Part shown: positions 1 through 6,544 of the stretch, piece after piece
How the letters are laid out: each line of letters begins with the position of its first letter
Position numbering within the stretch: position 1 is the stretch's first letter
From: Phycisphaerales bacterium
GTDB taxonomy: Bacteria > Planctomycetota > Phycisphaerae > Tepidisphaerales > Tepidisphaeraceae
Direction: 5' to 3'
Length of the DNA: 6,843 nt
NCBI GenBank assembly: GCA_028288905.1
Contig: JAQGHJ010000498.1
Span: 1-6,843 of the forward strand
The notes under the pieces: generated by a model
Told to the model about the DNA's origin: nothing
The model's input: only the letters and a program-made list of their open reading frames with translations
The model's database searches: none
Made by a program: the position numbers and the translations under genes

Positions 1-24
1 ACCGCCCGCCGCGGACGCCCGCTT

Positions 25-1179
25 ATGCCGAACCTGCCGCTTGCCAAGCCGGACATCACCCAGCGCGAGATCGACGCGGTCGTCGAGGTGCTGCAGTCGG
101 ACACGCTCTCGCTCGGGCCGCGGGTACCGGAGTTCGAGGCCCGATGCGCCGCCGTCGCCGGCCGGCGGCACGCGGTCGCCGTCAGCAGCGGTACGGCCGG
201 TCTGCACTGCGTGATGGTCGCCAGCGGCGTCGGGCCGGGACACGAGGTGATCACCACCCCGTTCTCGTTCGTTGCCAGTGCCAACAGCGCGCTGTTCGTC
301 GGGGCGACCCCGGTGTTCGTCGACATCGACCCCAAGACGCTGAACGTCGACGTGTCCCGGATCGAGGCGGCCATCACCCCGCGGACCAAGGCGATCGTCG
401 CCGTCGAGTGCTTCGGCCACCCTGGCGGCATGGTCGAGCTCGAGCAGCTCGCCCAGCGGCACGAGCTGGCCCTGATCGAGGACGCGTGCGAGGGGTTCGG
501 CGGGCACGTCACCACTCCGGCCGGCGACCGGGCGATCGGGTCGTTCGGCCGGGCCGGGGTGTTCGCGTTCTACCCGAACAAGCAGATCACGACCGGCGAG
601 GGCGGGATGATCGTGACGGACGACGACCGGCTCGCCGCCGACTGCCGTAGCCTGCGGAACCAGGGCCGGGACGGGATGGCGTGGCTCGCCCACCAGCGGC
701 TCGGGTACAACTACCGGCTCGACGAGATGAGCGCCGCCCTCGGGGTCGTCCAGTGTGACCGCCTGCCCGAGCTGCTGGAGAGCCGCCGGCGAGTGGCGAA
801 CCTGTACGTGGACCGGCTCATGACGAACCGGTACCTGATCCTGCCGACCGTGACCGACGACCAGCACGCCAGTTGGTTCGTGTTCGTCGTCCGGCTGAAC
901 GACCTGTTCGAGCCCGGCGACCGGGACGAGGTGATGCGGCTGCTGCGGGCGGACGGCGTCGGGTGCAACAACTACTTCCCCCCGATCCACCTGCAGCCGT
1001 ACATGGTCGAGAAGTTCGGCTTCAAGCCCGGCGACTTCCCGGTGTGCGAGTACGTGTCGAGCCGGACGCTCGCGCTGCCGTTCTTCACGACGATGACCGC
1101 CCGCCAGGTCGGAGAGGCCTGCGATGCGCTGGAGGGGGCGATCGAGACGGTGCTGCTGGCGCGGAAGGGGCGGTTCTGA
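25..1179 (+). CDS. DegT/DnrJ/EryC1/StrS family PLP-dependent aminotransferase
   Basis: A 384-residue protein with the full fold of the sugar aminotransferase family, which moves an amino group, usually from glutamate, onto a keto-sugar nucleotide in the cytoplasm. Visible motifs are the N-terminal PLAKPDIT stretch, the cofactor phosphate-binding SGTAGL (residues 55-60), EDACEGFGG (152-160) with Asp153 as the expected pyridine-nitrogen partner, and AFYPNKQITTGEGG (181-194), where Lys186 is the expected Schiff-base lysine. GYNYRLDEMSAALG (227-240) is the typical substrate-loop motif. Length is normal for the family. The ATG at 25 gives the usual N-terminus, although the frame stays open to the window edge and no clear Shine-Dalgarno is visible. 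The next gene, a Gfo/Idh/MocA oxidoreductase, is the usual partner that makes the keto substrate, as in WbpB/WbpE-type pathways. The family is certain; the exact sugar cannot be read from the sequence. Confidence 0.95.
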   Translation: MPNLPLAKPDITQREIDAVVEVLQSDTLSLGPRVPEFEARCAAVAGRRHAVAVSSGTAGLHCVMVASGVGPGHEVITTPFSFVASANSALFVGATPVFVDIDPKTLNVDVSRIEAAITPRTKAIVAVECFGHPGGMVELEQLAQRHELALIEDACEGFGGHVTTPAGDRAIGSFGRAGVFAFYPNKQITTGEGGMIVTDDDRLAADCRSLRNQGRDGMAWLAHQRLGYNYRLDEMSAALGVVQCDRLPELLESRRRVANLYVDRLMTNRYLILPTVTDDQHASWFVFVVRLNDLFEPGDRDEVMRLLRADGVGCNNYFPPIHLQPYMVEKFGFKPGDFPVCEYVSSRTLALPFFTTMTARQVGEACDALEGAIETVLLARKGRF

Positions 1180-1194
1180 CGGGCGGGGGAACAA

Positions 1195-1355
1195 GCGACC
1201 GCGAAGGCGCGAAGAGCGCGAAGGAAGACGCGAAGGGGGAGGCGGGGACAGGGGGATAAGGGACGAAAAGTTCCCCTCGCGTCCCGACCCTTCCGTCCCC
1301 CGTACTCTCTTATCTATTCCTTCGCGTCCGCCTTCGCGCTCTTCGCGCCTTCGCG
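1195..1355. repeat. Long imperfect inverted repeat of GCGAAG words (MITE- or REP-like)
   Basis: The left arm (1200-1236) and right arm (1319-1355) are reverse complements at 35 of 37 positions; the only mismatches are two adjacent bases. With a one-base gap the match extends left to about 1195. Each arm is built from repeated GCGAAG/CTTCGC words spaced 9-13 bases apart. The 82-base centre has smaller inverted pieces: GGGACG at 1260-1265 with CGTCCC at 1280-1285 or 1294-1299, and GATAAG at 1255-1260 with CTTATC at 1309-1314. The element fills most of the gap between the aminotransferase and oxidoreductase genes. It could fold as a long RNA hairpin, acting as terminator or attenuator, or be a small dispersed repeat. 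From memory, GCGAAG-rich repeats of this style are frequent in planctomycete genomes. Confidence 0.8.
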
Positions 1356-1374
1356 TCGCGTTCGCCTTCCTGCC

Positions 1375-1380
1375 GGGGAG
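1375..1380 (+). promoter_or_regulatory. Shine-Dalgarno of the Gfo/Idh/MocA gene
   Basis: GGGGAG lies nine bases before the ATG at 1390. It supports this start and is one of the few clear ribosome-binding sites in the window. It lies just outside the right arm of the inverted repeat. Confidence 0.6.
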
Positions 1381-1389
1381 ACCGCTTTC

Positions 1390-2391
1390 ATGTCCTTACG
1401 CGTCGCCATCGTCGGGTGCGGGTTGATCGGGAACAAGCGGTCCAAGTCGATGGCCGGGGCGACGCTGGTCGCGGCCGTTGACGCGGATCTCGCCCGGGCC
1501 GAGCAGTTGGCCAAGGCCCACCCCGGCTGCTCGGCCTCGGCCGACTGGCGGGCGGCCGTCGAACGGCCGGACGTGGACGCGGTGGTCGTAGCGACGACGA
1601 ACGACCAGCTCGCCCCGGTCACGCACGCGGCAGTCAAGGCCGGCAAACATGTGCTCGTCGAGAAGCCGGCGGCCCGGAGCGCTGTCGAGTTGGAGCCGGT
1701 CGCCGCCGCCGCCCGGCAGGCGTTCGATGACGTCGGCACCGTCGTCAAGGTCGGGTTCAACCACCGGTTCCACCCCGCTCTTGCCAAGGCCAAGCAGATC
1801 ATCGATTCCGGAGCGCTCGGCCCGCTCATGTTCCTCCGCGGCCGGTACGGGCACGGCGGGCGCAAGGGCATGGAGACCGAGTGGCGCGGCGACCCGGCCG
1901 TCAGCGGCGGCGGCGAGATGCTCGACCAGGGCGTCCACCTGATCGACCTCGCCCGCTGGTACCTCGGCGACTTCCCCCACGTCAGCGGACACGTCGCCCG
2001 GTTCTTCTGGGACTGGAAGGTTGACGACAACGGCTTCGCCCTGCTCCGGACCGAGGGCGGGCAGGTCGCCTGGCTCCACGCGACGTGCACCGAGTGGAAG
2101 AACCTGTTCTCGCTCGAGATCTACGGCCGGGACGGCAAGCTCGCCGTCGACGGCCTCGGCGGCAGCTACGGCGTCGAACGGCTGGCGTTCTATAAGATGC
2201 TCCCGCAGATGGGCCCGCCGGAGACGACCATGTGGGAGTGGCCGTTCCCCGACACGAGCTGGGACGCCGAGTGGGCCCACTTCACCGAATGCGTCAAGGA
2301 GCGGAAGCAGCCGATGGGGAACCTCGACGACGCGCTGGCCACGCTCATCGTCATCCGCGAGCTGTACCGGCAGTCGGGGATGACGTTCTGA
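1390..2391 (+). CDS. Gfo/Idh/MocA family NAD(P)-dependent oxidoreductase
   Basis: A 333-residue cytoplasmic dehydrogenase with an N-terminal Rossmann domain followed by the Gfo/Idh/MocA substrate domain. The dinucleotide-binding motif is GCGLIG (residues 9-14). The family signature EKP (91-93, Lys92 expected catalytic) follows HVLV, and GFNHRF (122-127) sits at the domain junction. GGGEMLDQGVHLIDLARW (173-190) carries the Asp and His residues expected near the active site. Length is typical. The ATG at 1390 is preceded by GGGGAG, and no other start fits the Rossmann strand better. Members oxidise a hydroxyl of a sugar, sugar nucleotide or inositol. Beside a DegT-type aminotransferase, the likeliest role is making a keto-sugar nucleotide for amination. 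The two genes are co-directional but separated by 210 bases and an inverted repeat, so co-transcription is not certain. The substrate is unknown. Confidence 0.94.
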   Translation: MSLRVAIVGCGLIGNKRSKSMAGATLVAAVDADLARAEQLAKAHPGCSASADWRAAVERPDVDAVVVATTNDQLAPVTHAAVKAGKHVLVEKPAARSAVELEPVAAAARQAFDDVGTVVKVGFNHRFHPALAKAKQIIDSGALGPLMFLRGRYGHGGRKGMETEWRGDPAVSGGGEMLDQGVHLIDLARWYLGDFPHVSGHVARFFWDWKVDDNGFALLRTEGGQVAWLHATCTEWKNLFSLEIYGRDGKLAVDGLGGSYGVERLAFYKMLPQMGPPETTMWEWPFPDTSWDAEWAHFTECVKERKQPMGNLDDALATLIVIRELYRQSGMTF

Positions 2392-2488
2392 CGGGTGTGA
2401 GCCACGGGCCGTCACGACGCGTCCGTCGCGCGGCCTTCTCCCCGTGCCACGGGAGACCCTCGCCGGCCGGGACTACCATCGCGTCGGA

Positions 2489-2836
2489 ATGAGCGTCCGC
2501 CGACACAGACCCACACCGCGGCAGGAGTTCGTCGGCCGGGCCGCGCTCTTCACCTTGGGATTGCTCGTCCTCGCGACCGGCATCGGCGTGGGGCGAGTCT
2601 GCCTCCGCCTGATGTTCTTCGTCAGCGACCCCGCCGGACGGGTCGGCGGCCGATTCATGTGGCTGCTCGTCTTCGTGGCGGCCTTCCTGGTCCTTGCCGG
2701 CGGGTTCGCCGTCGCGTTCGCCTTCCTGCCGTCCGTCGACAAGCGGCCGTACGGCCCGCCACGCGGGTTCGAGGCTCTGTCCAAAACGTTCGACGTGTTC
2801 TGGGCGGTCGTCGCATTCGTCTTCCGGCGGCACTGA
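2489..2836 (+). CDS. Small two-TM membrane protein, tandem paralogue 1 (unknown function)
   Basis: A 115-residue protein I do not recognise. The ATG at 2489 is preferred over an in-frame GTG at 2444 because the neighbouring paralogue (3020-3364) aligns from this methionine. The N-terminus is basic and conserved (RPTPRQEFVGRAAL, residues 7-20). It is followed by a predicted membrane segment at about 18-38, a poorly conserved loop, and a second segment at about 57-81 containing FLVLAGGFAVAFAF. The C-terminal block VDKRPYGPPRGF (83-94), LSK and FW is strongly shared with the paralogue. By the positive-inside rule both ends are probably cytoplasmic. The two proteins are identical at about 57 of 115 positions by eye. 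No Shine-Dalgarno is visible. TACCAT at 2474-2479 could be a weak -10, which would make the message nearly leaderless. Selection on the protein is supported by the paralogue; no function can be assigned. Confidence 0.8.
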   Translation: MSVRRHRPTPRQEFVGRAALFTLGLLVLATGIGVGRVCLRLMFFVSDPAGRVGGRFMWLLVFVAAFLVLAGGFAVAFAFLPSVDKRPYGPPRGFEALSKTFDVFWAVVAFVFRRH

Positions 2837-2988
2837 GGCCACTGGCGATCCGACCCGGTGAAGGCGGGTGGGCTACTCACGTCGACTGCGCGAACACCCC
2901 GGCCCCCCCCTACGACGCGCAATGACGTGGTGCCCTCTCCTCTAGGTCCCTGCCGAGGCGCAGGACGGGTATACGGTTTCGTACCCCA

Positions 2989-2994
2989 TATAAT
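2989..2994 (+). promoter_or_regulatory. Putative -10 box (TATAAT) of paralogue 2
   Basis: A perfect TATAAT stands out in GC-rich sequence, 25 bases before the ATG at 3020, implying a leader of roughly 19 bases. No convincing TTGACA-like -35 lies 16-18 bases upstream, where the sequence reads around CGGGTA. It suggests that the second small gene has its own promoter within the 183-base gap. Confidence 0.4.
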
Positions 2995-3019
2995 CGGCCG
3001 GCCGTTACGCTTTGCCTAC

Positions 3020-3364
3020 ATGGGTATCAGGCGCTTTCAGCCCACGCCCCGCGAAGAGTTCATTGGCCGGGCCGCGCTCGTCGTCTCCGGACTAGCTGCC
3101 GTCGTCACCGGGATTCGGCTGACGTGTTTGCTCGTCAAACTGATGATCGCCGTCGGCGAGTCCGATGCGTCGCCCGCGGCGGAGATCGTGCTGCCGCTCA
3201 TCATGCCGGCTTTGTTTCTCGTACTAGCCGGGGGAGCGGCCGTCGCGTTCGCCTTTATCCCCACGGTCGACAAAGGATGGGGGCCACCCCGCGGATTCGC
3301 CACGTTGTCGAAGGTGCTCGACATGTTCTGGGGGGCCGTGGCCACCGTGTTCGACGCGATGTGA
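3020..3364 (+). CDS. Small two-TM membrane protein, tandem paralogue 2 (unknown function)
   Basis: A 114-residue protein matching its upstream neighbour from the first methionine to near the end, with a single one-residue gap near residue 86. Shared blocks are RR..PTPR.EF.GRAAL (residues 4-20), TGI (30-32), FLVLAGG.AVAFAF.P.VDK (66-85), GPPRGF (88-93), LSK (96-98) and D.FW..VA.VF (101-111). Predicted membrane segments lie at about 18-40 and 57-81. The loop between them is hardly conserved. The reading frame is open upstream to 2858, but the extra residues have no counterpart in the paralogue and include a proline- and arginine-rich run, so the ATG at 3020 is chosen. A TATAAT lies 25 bases upstream. 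The pattern of conserved ends and a variable loop indicates an old tandem duplication kept under selection. Function is unknown. Confidence 0.8.
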   Translation: MGIRRFQPTPREEFIGRAALVVSGLAAVVTGIRLTCLLVKLMIAVGESDASPAAEIVLPLIMPALFLVLAGGAAVAFAFIPTVDKGWGPPRGFATLSKVLDMFWGAVATVFDAM

Positions 3365-3463
3365 CATCGCGGCCCGCCACGCCCTACGCCCACGGGCTGC
3401 CCGGCCACCTCACGTCCCGAAAACGTCGCGCTCGTACCCGTGATGCTGAGTGAACCCCGACCT

Positions 3464-3706
3464 ATGGCGATCACCCTCAGCCCCGAGGTCGAACGTCTCC
3501 TGGGAACCCGCCTGCAGGGCGGCGACTTCGCGTCCGCCGACAACTTCGTCTTGGCGGCGCTATCGGCCCTCGACTAGCTGGAGCGGGTGACACTAGATGA
3601 GGAAACGCTCGATGCCATCGGCGAGGCCGAGCGACAGATCGAAGCCGGACGGTGTACTCCGTGGGAGGAGGTTTGCGAAGGGTTACGCGTCGGGTTCGCG
3701 CCTGAG
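3464..3706 (+). pseudogene. ParD-like ribbon-helix-helix antitoxin, interrupted by TAG
   Basis: From the ATG at 3464 the frame encodes 37 residues beginning MAITLSPEVERLLGTRLQGG and ending LSALD, then hits TAG at 3575-3577. The same frame continues at once with LERVTLDEETLDAIGEAERQ and IEAGRCTPWEEVCEGLRVGF, the acidic helical C-terminus expected of a ParD-type (RHH/CopG) antitoxin that wraps its toxin. Together the halves make about 78-80 residues, the family's usual length. A single base change in a sense codon such as GAG, CAG or AAG would explain the stop. After the antitoxin-like part no in-frame stop follows; the frame runs into the antisense of the neighbouring rodA gene, so the original 3' end and any ParE/RelE-type toxin are missing. 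The 37-residue product still contains the strand-helix-helix DNA-binding unit. The right boundary given is approximate. Confidence 0.7.
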
Positions 3707-3727
3707 AAGACTCAAGCTTCCTTCCCC

Positions 3728-4828
3728 TCACTCCCCGAACTCGAACGCGTCCTTCGCCATCACGAGCGGGCGGTTCTGCCCGATGTTCAGCAGCAGCCCG
3801 GCCGCCATGTAGCTGGCGAGCAGGCTCGTCCCGCCGTAGCTGACGAACGGGAGCGTGATGCCGGTGACCGGCATCAGGCGCAGGCTGACCATGATGTTGA
3901 TGAACGTCTGCCCGGCGAACATCGCGACGATGCCGACCGCCACCAGCCGGCCGAACGGGTCGCGGTTGTTCGCCGCGATCTCGACCCCGCTGGCGAACAG
4001 CACGACGTACGCGACGAGCACCGCCGTCGCCCCGAGCAGCCCGAACTGCTCGCCGACGAGCGCGAAGATCATGTCGTTGTGGGCCTCGGGGACCATCTGC
4101 CCGACCGGGATGTTCCCGAACCCCTTGCCGGCGAACCCGCCGGACCCGAACGCGGTCAGCGCGTGCTCCTGCTGGAACCCGGTCCCCTGCAACGTTCGCT
4201 GATCGCGGGTGAACATCGCCTTCACCCGGTCCCGCTGGTACCCCTTCACGACGGCCGGCAGGTGGCGGAAGAACGGCGTGTCCGTCCCCGCCAGGTACGC
4301 GAACGGGGCGAGCACGACGGCCGCGACCACGATCGGCAGCAGGTGCCGCAGCCGCGCCCCGGCGCAGAACAGCATCGCGAACAGCACCGGGATGAACACG
4401 AGGGCCGTCCCCAGGTCCGGCTGCTTCATGATGCACAGCAGCGGCACCCCGGCCAGCAGGAACGGCGGGACCAGCCCGCGGACGCTCCGGTAGTTCGACC
4501 GGAACCGCAGGTACCTCGCCATCACCATGATGAACGCGAGCTTCATCAGTTCGGCCGGCTGGAAGCTCATCGACCCGAAGTAGATCCAGGCCGTCGCCCC
4601 GTTCGTCCGCCGGACCCCGGGCAGTCCCATCGCCCCGCCGGCGACCGTGTACAGGATCAGCAGGATGCTGAACCCGTAGAACGCCCACGCGAGCCGCCCC
4701 AGCAACTGGTAGTTCACGACCTGGAACAGCGCCAGCCCGACGACGGCGGCGGCCAGGAACTTCGCCTGCTTGCCGACGTCCGCCCGCTGGTCGGCCCAGA
4801 TGCTGATCAAGCCGATCCCGGTCAACAC
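3728..4828 (-). CDS. rodA: RodA/FtsW/SpoVE (SEDS) family peptidoglycan glycosyltransferase, RodA-like
   Basis: A polytopic membrane protein of the SEDS family, which polymerises lipid II into glycan strands together with a class B penicillin-binding protein. Numbering from the GTG at 4828 (366 residues), it contains FQPAELMKLAF (89-99), KQPDLGTALVF (135-145) with Asp138 at the position of the essential RodA aspartate, GSGGFAGKGFGN (228-239), PEAHNDMIFALVGEQFGLLG (247-266), and the signature LMPVTGITLPFVSYGGTSLL (318-337). QPDLGT and the H.D.IFA..GE.FG loop resemble RodA more than FtsW. GTG is the only ATG, GTG or TTG start in frame, but it removes the front of the first membrane helix, and protein-like sequence continues upstream (see 4829-4987). 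The 3' end abuts the antitoxin remnant tail to tail. No penicillin-binding protein gene lies in the window. Confidence 0.93.
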   Translation of the reverse strand: MLTGIGLISIWADQRADVGKQAKFLAAAVVGLALFQVVNYQLLGRLAWAFYGFSILLILYTVAGGAMGLPGVRRTNGATAWIYFGSMSFQPAELMKLAFIMVMARYLRFRSNYRSVRGLVPPFLLAGVPLLCIMKQPDLGTALVFIPVLFAMLFCAGARLRHLLPIVVAAVVLAPFAYLAGTDTPFFRHLPAVVKGYQRDRVKAMFTRDQRTLQGTGFQQEHALTAFGSGGFAGKGFGNIPVGQMVPEAHNDMIFALVGEQFGLLGATAVLVAYVVLFASGVEIAANNRDPFGRLVAVGIVAMFAGQTFINIMVSLRLMPVTGITLPFVSYGGTSLLASYMAAGLLLNIGQNRPLVMAKDAFEFGE

Positions 4829-4987
4829 GAGGATCGCCGCCAGCGCGGGCCAGTTCGTGTAGATCGCCAGCTGCTGCCACGCCCGGCGGACGGCCAGCCC
4901 GATCGGCCCCGGCGGCCTCGCCGGCTCGCGCGGGCCGAGCAGGCCTTGGCCGCGGCGGGGGAGAGGTTGGAGCCACTGGATGCGCAG
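4829..4987 (-). other. Probable N-terminal extension of the RodA-like protein
   Basis: In the rodA frame, 53 further codons read from CTG at 4987 as LRIQWLQPLPRRGQG, then a proline- and arginine-rich linker, then AWQQLAIYTNWPALAAILVL, which joins directly to LTGIGLISIW. The last part supplies the missing half of the first membrane helix. The frame stays open to a TGA at 5066-5068, with no ATG, GTG or TTG between it and 4828. The true start may be a CTG or other rare codon. The alternative is that translation begins at the GTG. The remaining sequence to 5155, in the divergent gap toward the glycosyltransferase, shows no further gene. Confidence 0.55.
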
Positions 4988-5078
4988 AGCCGCGAATCTA
5001 CCACGGACTGGGTTCCGGATGTAGGATCGCCGACGCCTGGCACGGCCCGGCGCGGCCCGCGACCGTCACGCCGGTCCG

Positions 5079-5092
5079 GGGCGCTGGCGCCC
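5079..5092. repeat. GGGCGC-TG-GCGCCC palindrome in the divergent intergenic region
   Basis: Perfect six-base arms surround a two-base centre, between the rodA and glycosyltransferase genes. It could be an operator half-site pair, but short GC palindromes are common at this base composition. Confidence 0.2.
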
Positions 5093-5144
5093 GGCCGCCG
5101 CCGTTGGGCATTTCGCGCCCTCCGCCCAGCCCCGCCTCGCCCCC

Positions 5145-5149
5145 GGAAG
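5145..5149 (+). promoter_or_regulatory. Shine-Dalgarno of the GT87-like gene
   Basis: GGAAG ends six bases before the ATG at 5156. It fixes the start of the glycosyltransferase inside a reading frame that is open far upstream. Confidence 0.5.
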
Positions 5150-5155
5150 CGCCCC

Positions 5156-6460
5156 ATGCCGCTCGTTCCCCGCGACCCGGTCCGGTTCAACCGCGCCTGC
5201 AACGTCGCGGCGGCCCTCTGGCTGGGAGTGGTGCTGCCCGCCAGCTACCTCGCCCGCCCGACGCTGGGCGACTTCCACGCCTTTTACGCCGCGGCGGTGG
5301 CGGTCCGGGGCGGCGAGTGGGACGCCGTCTACCCGGCCCGGCTGGCGGACAAGCCGTACTTCATTTATTGGGCATTCGAGCTGAAGCCGAGGCAGCGGGA
5401 GTTGGCGGCCCGGCACGGGTTCGACTACGTCGAGCCGTTCATCCAGCCGCCGTGGACGGCCGTCCTGCTCGCCCCGCTGGCGTGGGTGCCGTACCGGGCG
5501 GCGTACGCCGGGTGGGTGGCGGCGTCCGTCGCGTGCGCGTGGGTGGTGGCGGTTGCCGCCGGACGGTCGGCCGCGGCGTGCGCGGGCCGGCCGGTGCGGC
5601 TAGCGGGGGCGGTCACGCTGCTTGTCGCCTGCTCCCCGCTGGCATTCCGGATCGTCCGGTCGGGCAACGTGTCGATGATGGCGGGGGCGGCCGTCGCCGC
5701 CGCCCTCGCCGGACTGCGGGCCGACCGGGCCGGGCGGGCGGCAGCCGGGCTGGTGGTCGGCGGGGTGCTGAAGTACGCGACCGTCGCCCTGGTGCCACTT
5801 GCCGTCGTGCTCGGGCGGTGGCGGGTCCTGGCGGCCGTCGCGGCGGCCGGGCTGGCCGTCCTGGGCCTGTCGCTCGCCGTTGCCGGCCCGGCCGCGTTCG
5901 CGGACTTCGACCGCACCGTCGCCGCCACCGCCGGCGACTCGGTCCCGTGGCGGGTGAACCAGTCCGTGTGGGGCTTCCTGCTCCGGGTCACCGGAGCCGC
6001 CCCGCTTCCGGCCACCGTGCGGGTGCCCGTCCGGGCCGCACAGTGGGTGCTGCTCGCCGGACTGCTCGCCATCCTCTGGCGGCGGCGGACGGCTATTCGC
6101 CGCGGCGGCGCGGAACTGTTTGCCGCCGCCGCCGCCCTGCTCGCCTGGCTGCTCGCGTTCGGGCCCGTCTGCTGGGAGCACTACCTGGCATACCTGCTGC
6201 CGCTCTGGGGGTGGCTGGCGTGGGAGGGCCGGCAGTCGGTCGCCCGCGGCGCGGCCGCGGCGGCGGCGATCGGCCTCGTGTTCGTCCCGCTGCCGGTCGT
6301 CCTGTGGCTCAGGCTCGACGAGCCGTGGAACTCGAGCGTGCTCGCGTCCCTCGCGCTGACCGGCGGGCTGGCGTGGGTTCGCCTGCTGCGGGGCGACGCC
6401 CGGCGCGGACCGGCTGGCGAAGCCCTTAGCGTCACGCCCGCCGCGGGCCGGGAGGATTAG
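5156..6460 (+). CDS. GT87/DUF2029-type polyprenyl-phosphate-dependent membrane glycosyltransferase
   Basis: A 434-residue multi-spanning protein of the GT-C type, likely moving a sugar such as mannose from a polyprenyl-phosphate donor to a lipid or glycan on the outer face of the cytoplasmic membrane. After the first membrane helix comes GDFHAFYAAAVAV, carrying the aspartate expected in the first periplasmic loop of GT-C enzymes, then WDAVYP. FIQPPWTAVLLAPLAWVPY fits the family's conserved PP motif region. SGNVSMMAGA, the GVLKYATVALVPLAVVLGRW segment, GPAAFADF and GPVCWEHYLAYLLPL also match the family layout in order. The start at 5156 has a Shine-Dalgarno and begins a basic leader before the first helix; the upstream open frame is antisense to rodA and is not protein-like. 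It is divergent from rodA. The acceptor and exact sugar cannot be inferred. The C-terminus is a short arginine- and alanine-rich tail. Confidence 0.88.
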   Translation: MPLVPRDPVRFNRACNVAAALWLGVVLPASYLARPTLGDFHAFYAAAVAVRGGEWDAVYPARLADKPYFIYWAFELKPRQRELAARHGFDYVEPFIQPPWTAVLLAPLAWVPYRAAYAGWVAASVACAWVVAVAAGRSAAACAGRPVRLAGAVTLLVACSPLAFRIVRSGNVSMMAGAAVAAALAGLRADRAGRAAAGLVVGGVLKYATVALVPLAVVLGRWRVLAAVAAAGLAVLGLSLAVAGPAAFADFDRTVAATAGDSVPWRVNQSVWGFLLRVTGAAPLPATVRVPVRAAQWVLLAGLLAILWRRRTAIRRGGAELFAAAAALLAWLLAFGPVCWEHYLAYLLPLWGWLAWEGRQSVARGAAAAAAIGLVFVPLPVVLWLRLDEPWNSSVLASLALTGGLAWVRLLRGDARRGPAGEALSVTPAAGRED

Positions 6461-6544
6461 CACGTCCGCGTCGCGCCGTCGTGAGGCCGACCACTCGGCA
6501 TCGTGCGGGAACAGCTCCCGCCGCCCCGACGTGCACGACCAGCG

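Noticed and set aside
1195..1355. The GCGAAG repeats as a CRISPR array
   Set aside because: There is one inverted pair, not a series of direct repeats with unique spacers, and no cas gene is present.
1396..2415. A 339-codon minus-strand frame opposite the Gfo/Idh/MocA gene
   Set aside because: It mirrors the real gene codon for codon and lacks recognisable motifs; the plus strand has a complete Rossmann enzyme with a Shine-Dalgarno.
2858..3019. An upstream N-terminal extension of the second small membrane protein
   Set aside because: The extra 54 residues have no counterpart in the paralogue, include a proline- and arginine-rich run over a C8 homopolymer at 2903-2910, and would place the TATAAT inside the coding region.
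3477..4976. A 499-codon minus-strand frame overlapping rodA
   Set aside because: It is a shifted frame of rodA with Arg-, Ala- and Gly-dominated sequence, no domain and no motif; the neighbouring frame carries the SEDS signatures.
3587..6460. A single 957-codon plus-strand open frame
   Set aside because: It is a chance join of three things: the antitoxin tail, the antisense of rodA (charged, Arg/Gln/Asp/His-rich, not protein-like), and the real glycosyltransferase beginning at 5156. The minus-strand rodA motifs are unmistakable, so the long frame is a high-GC artefact.
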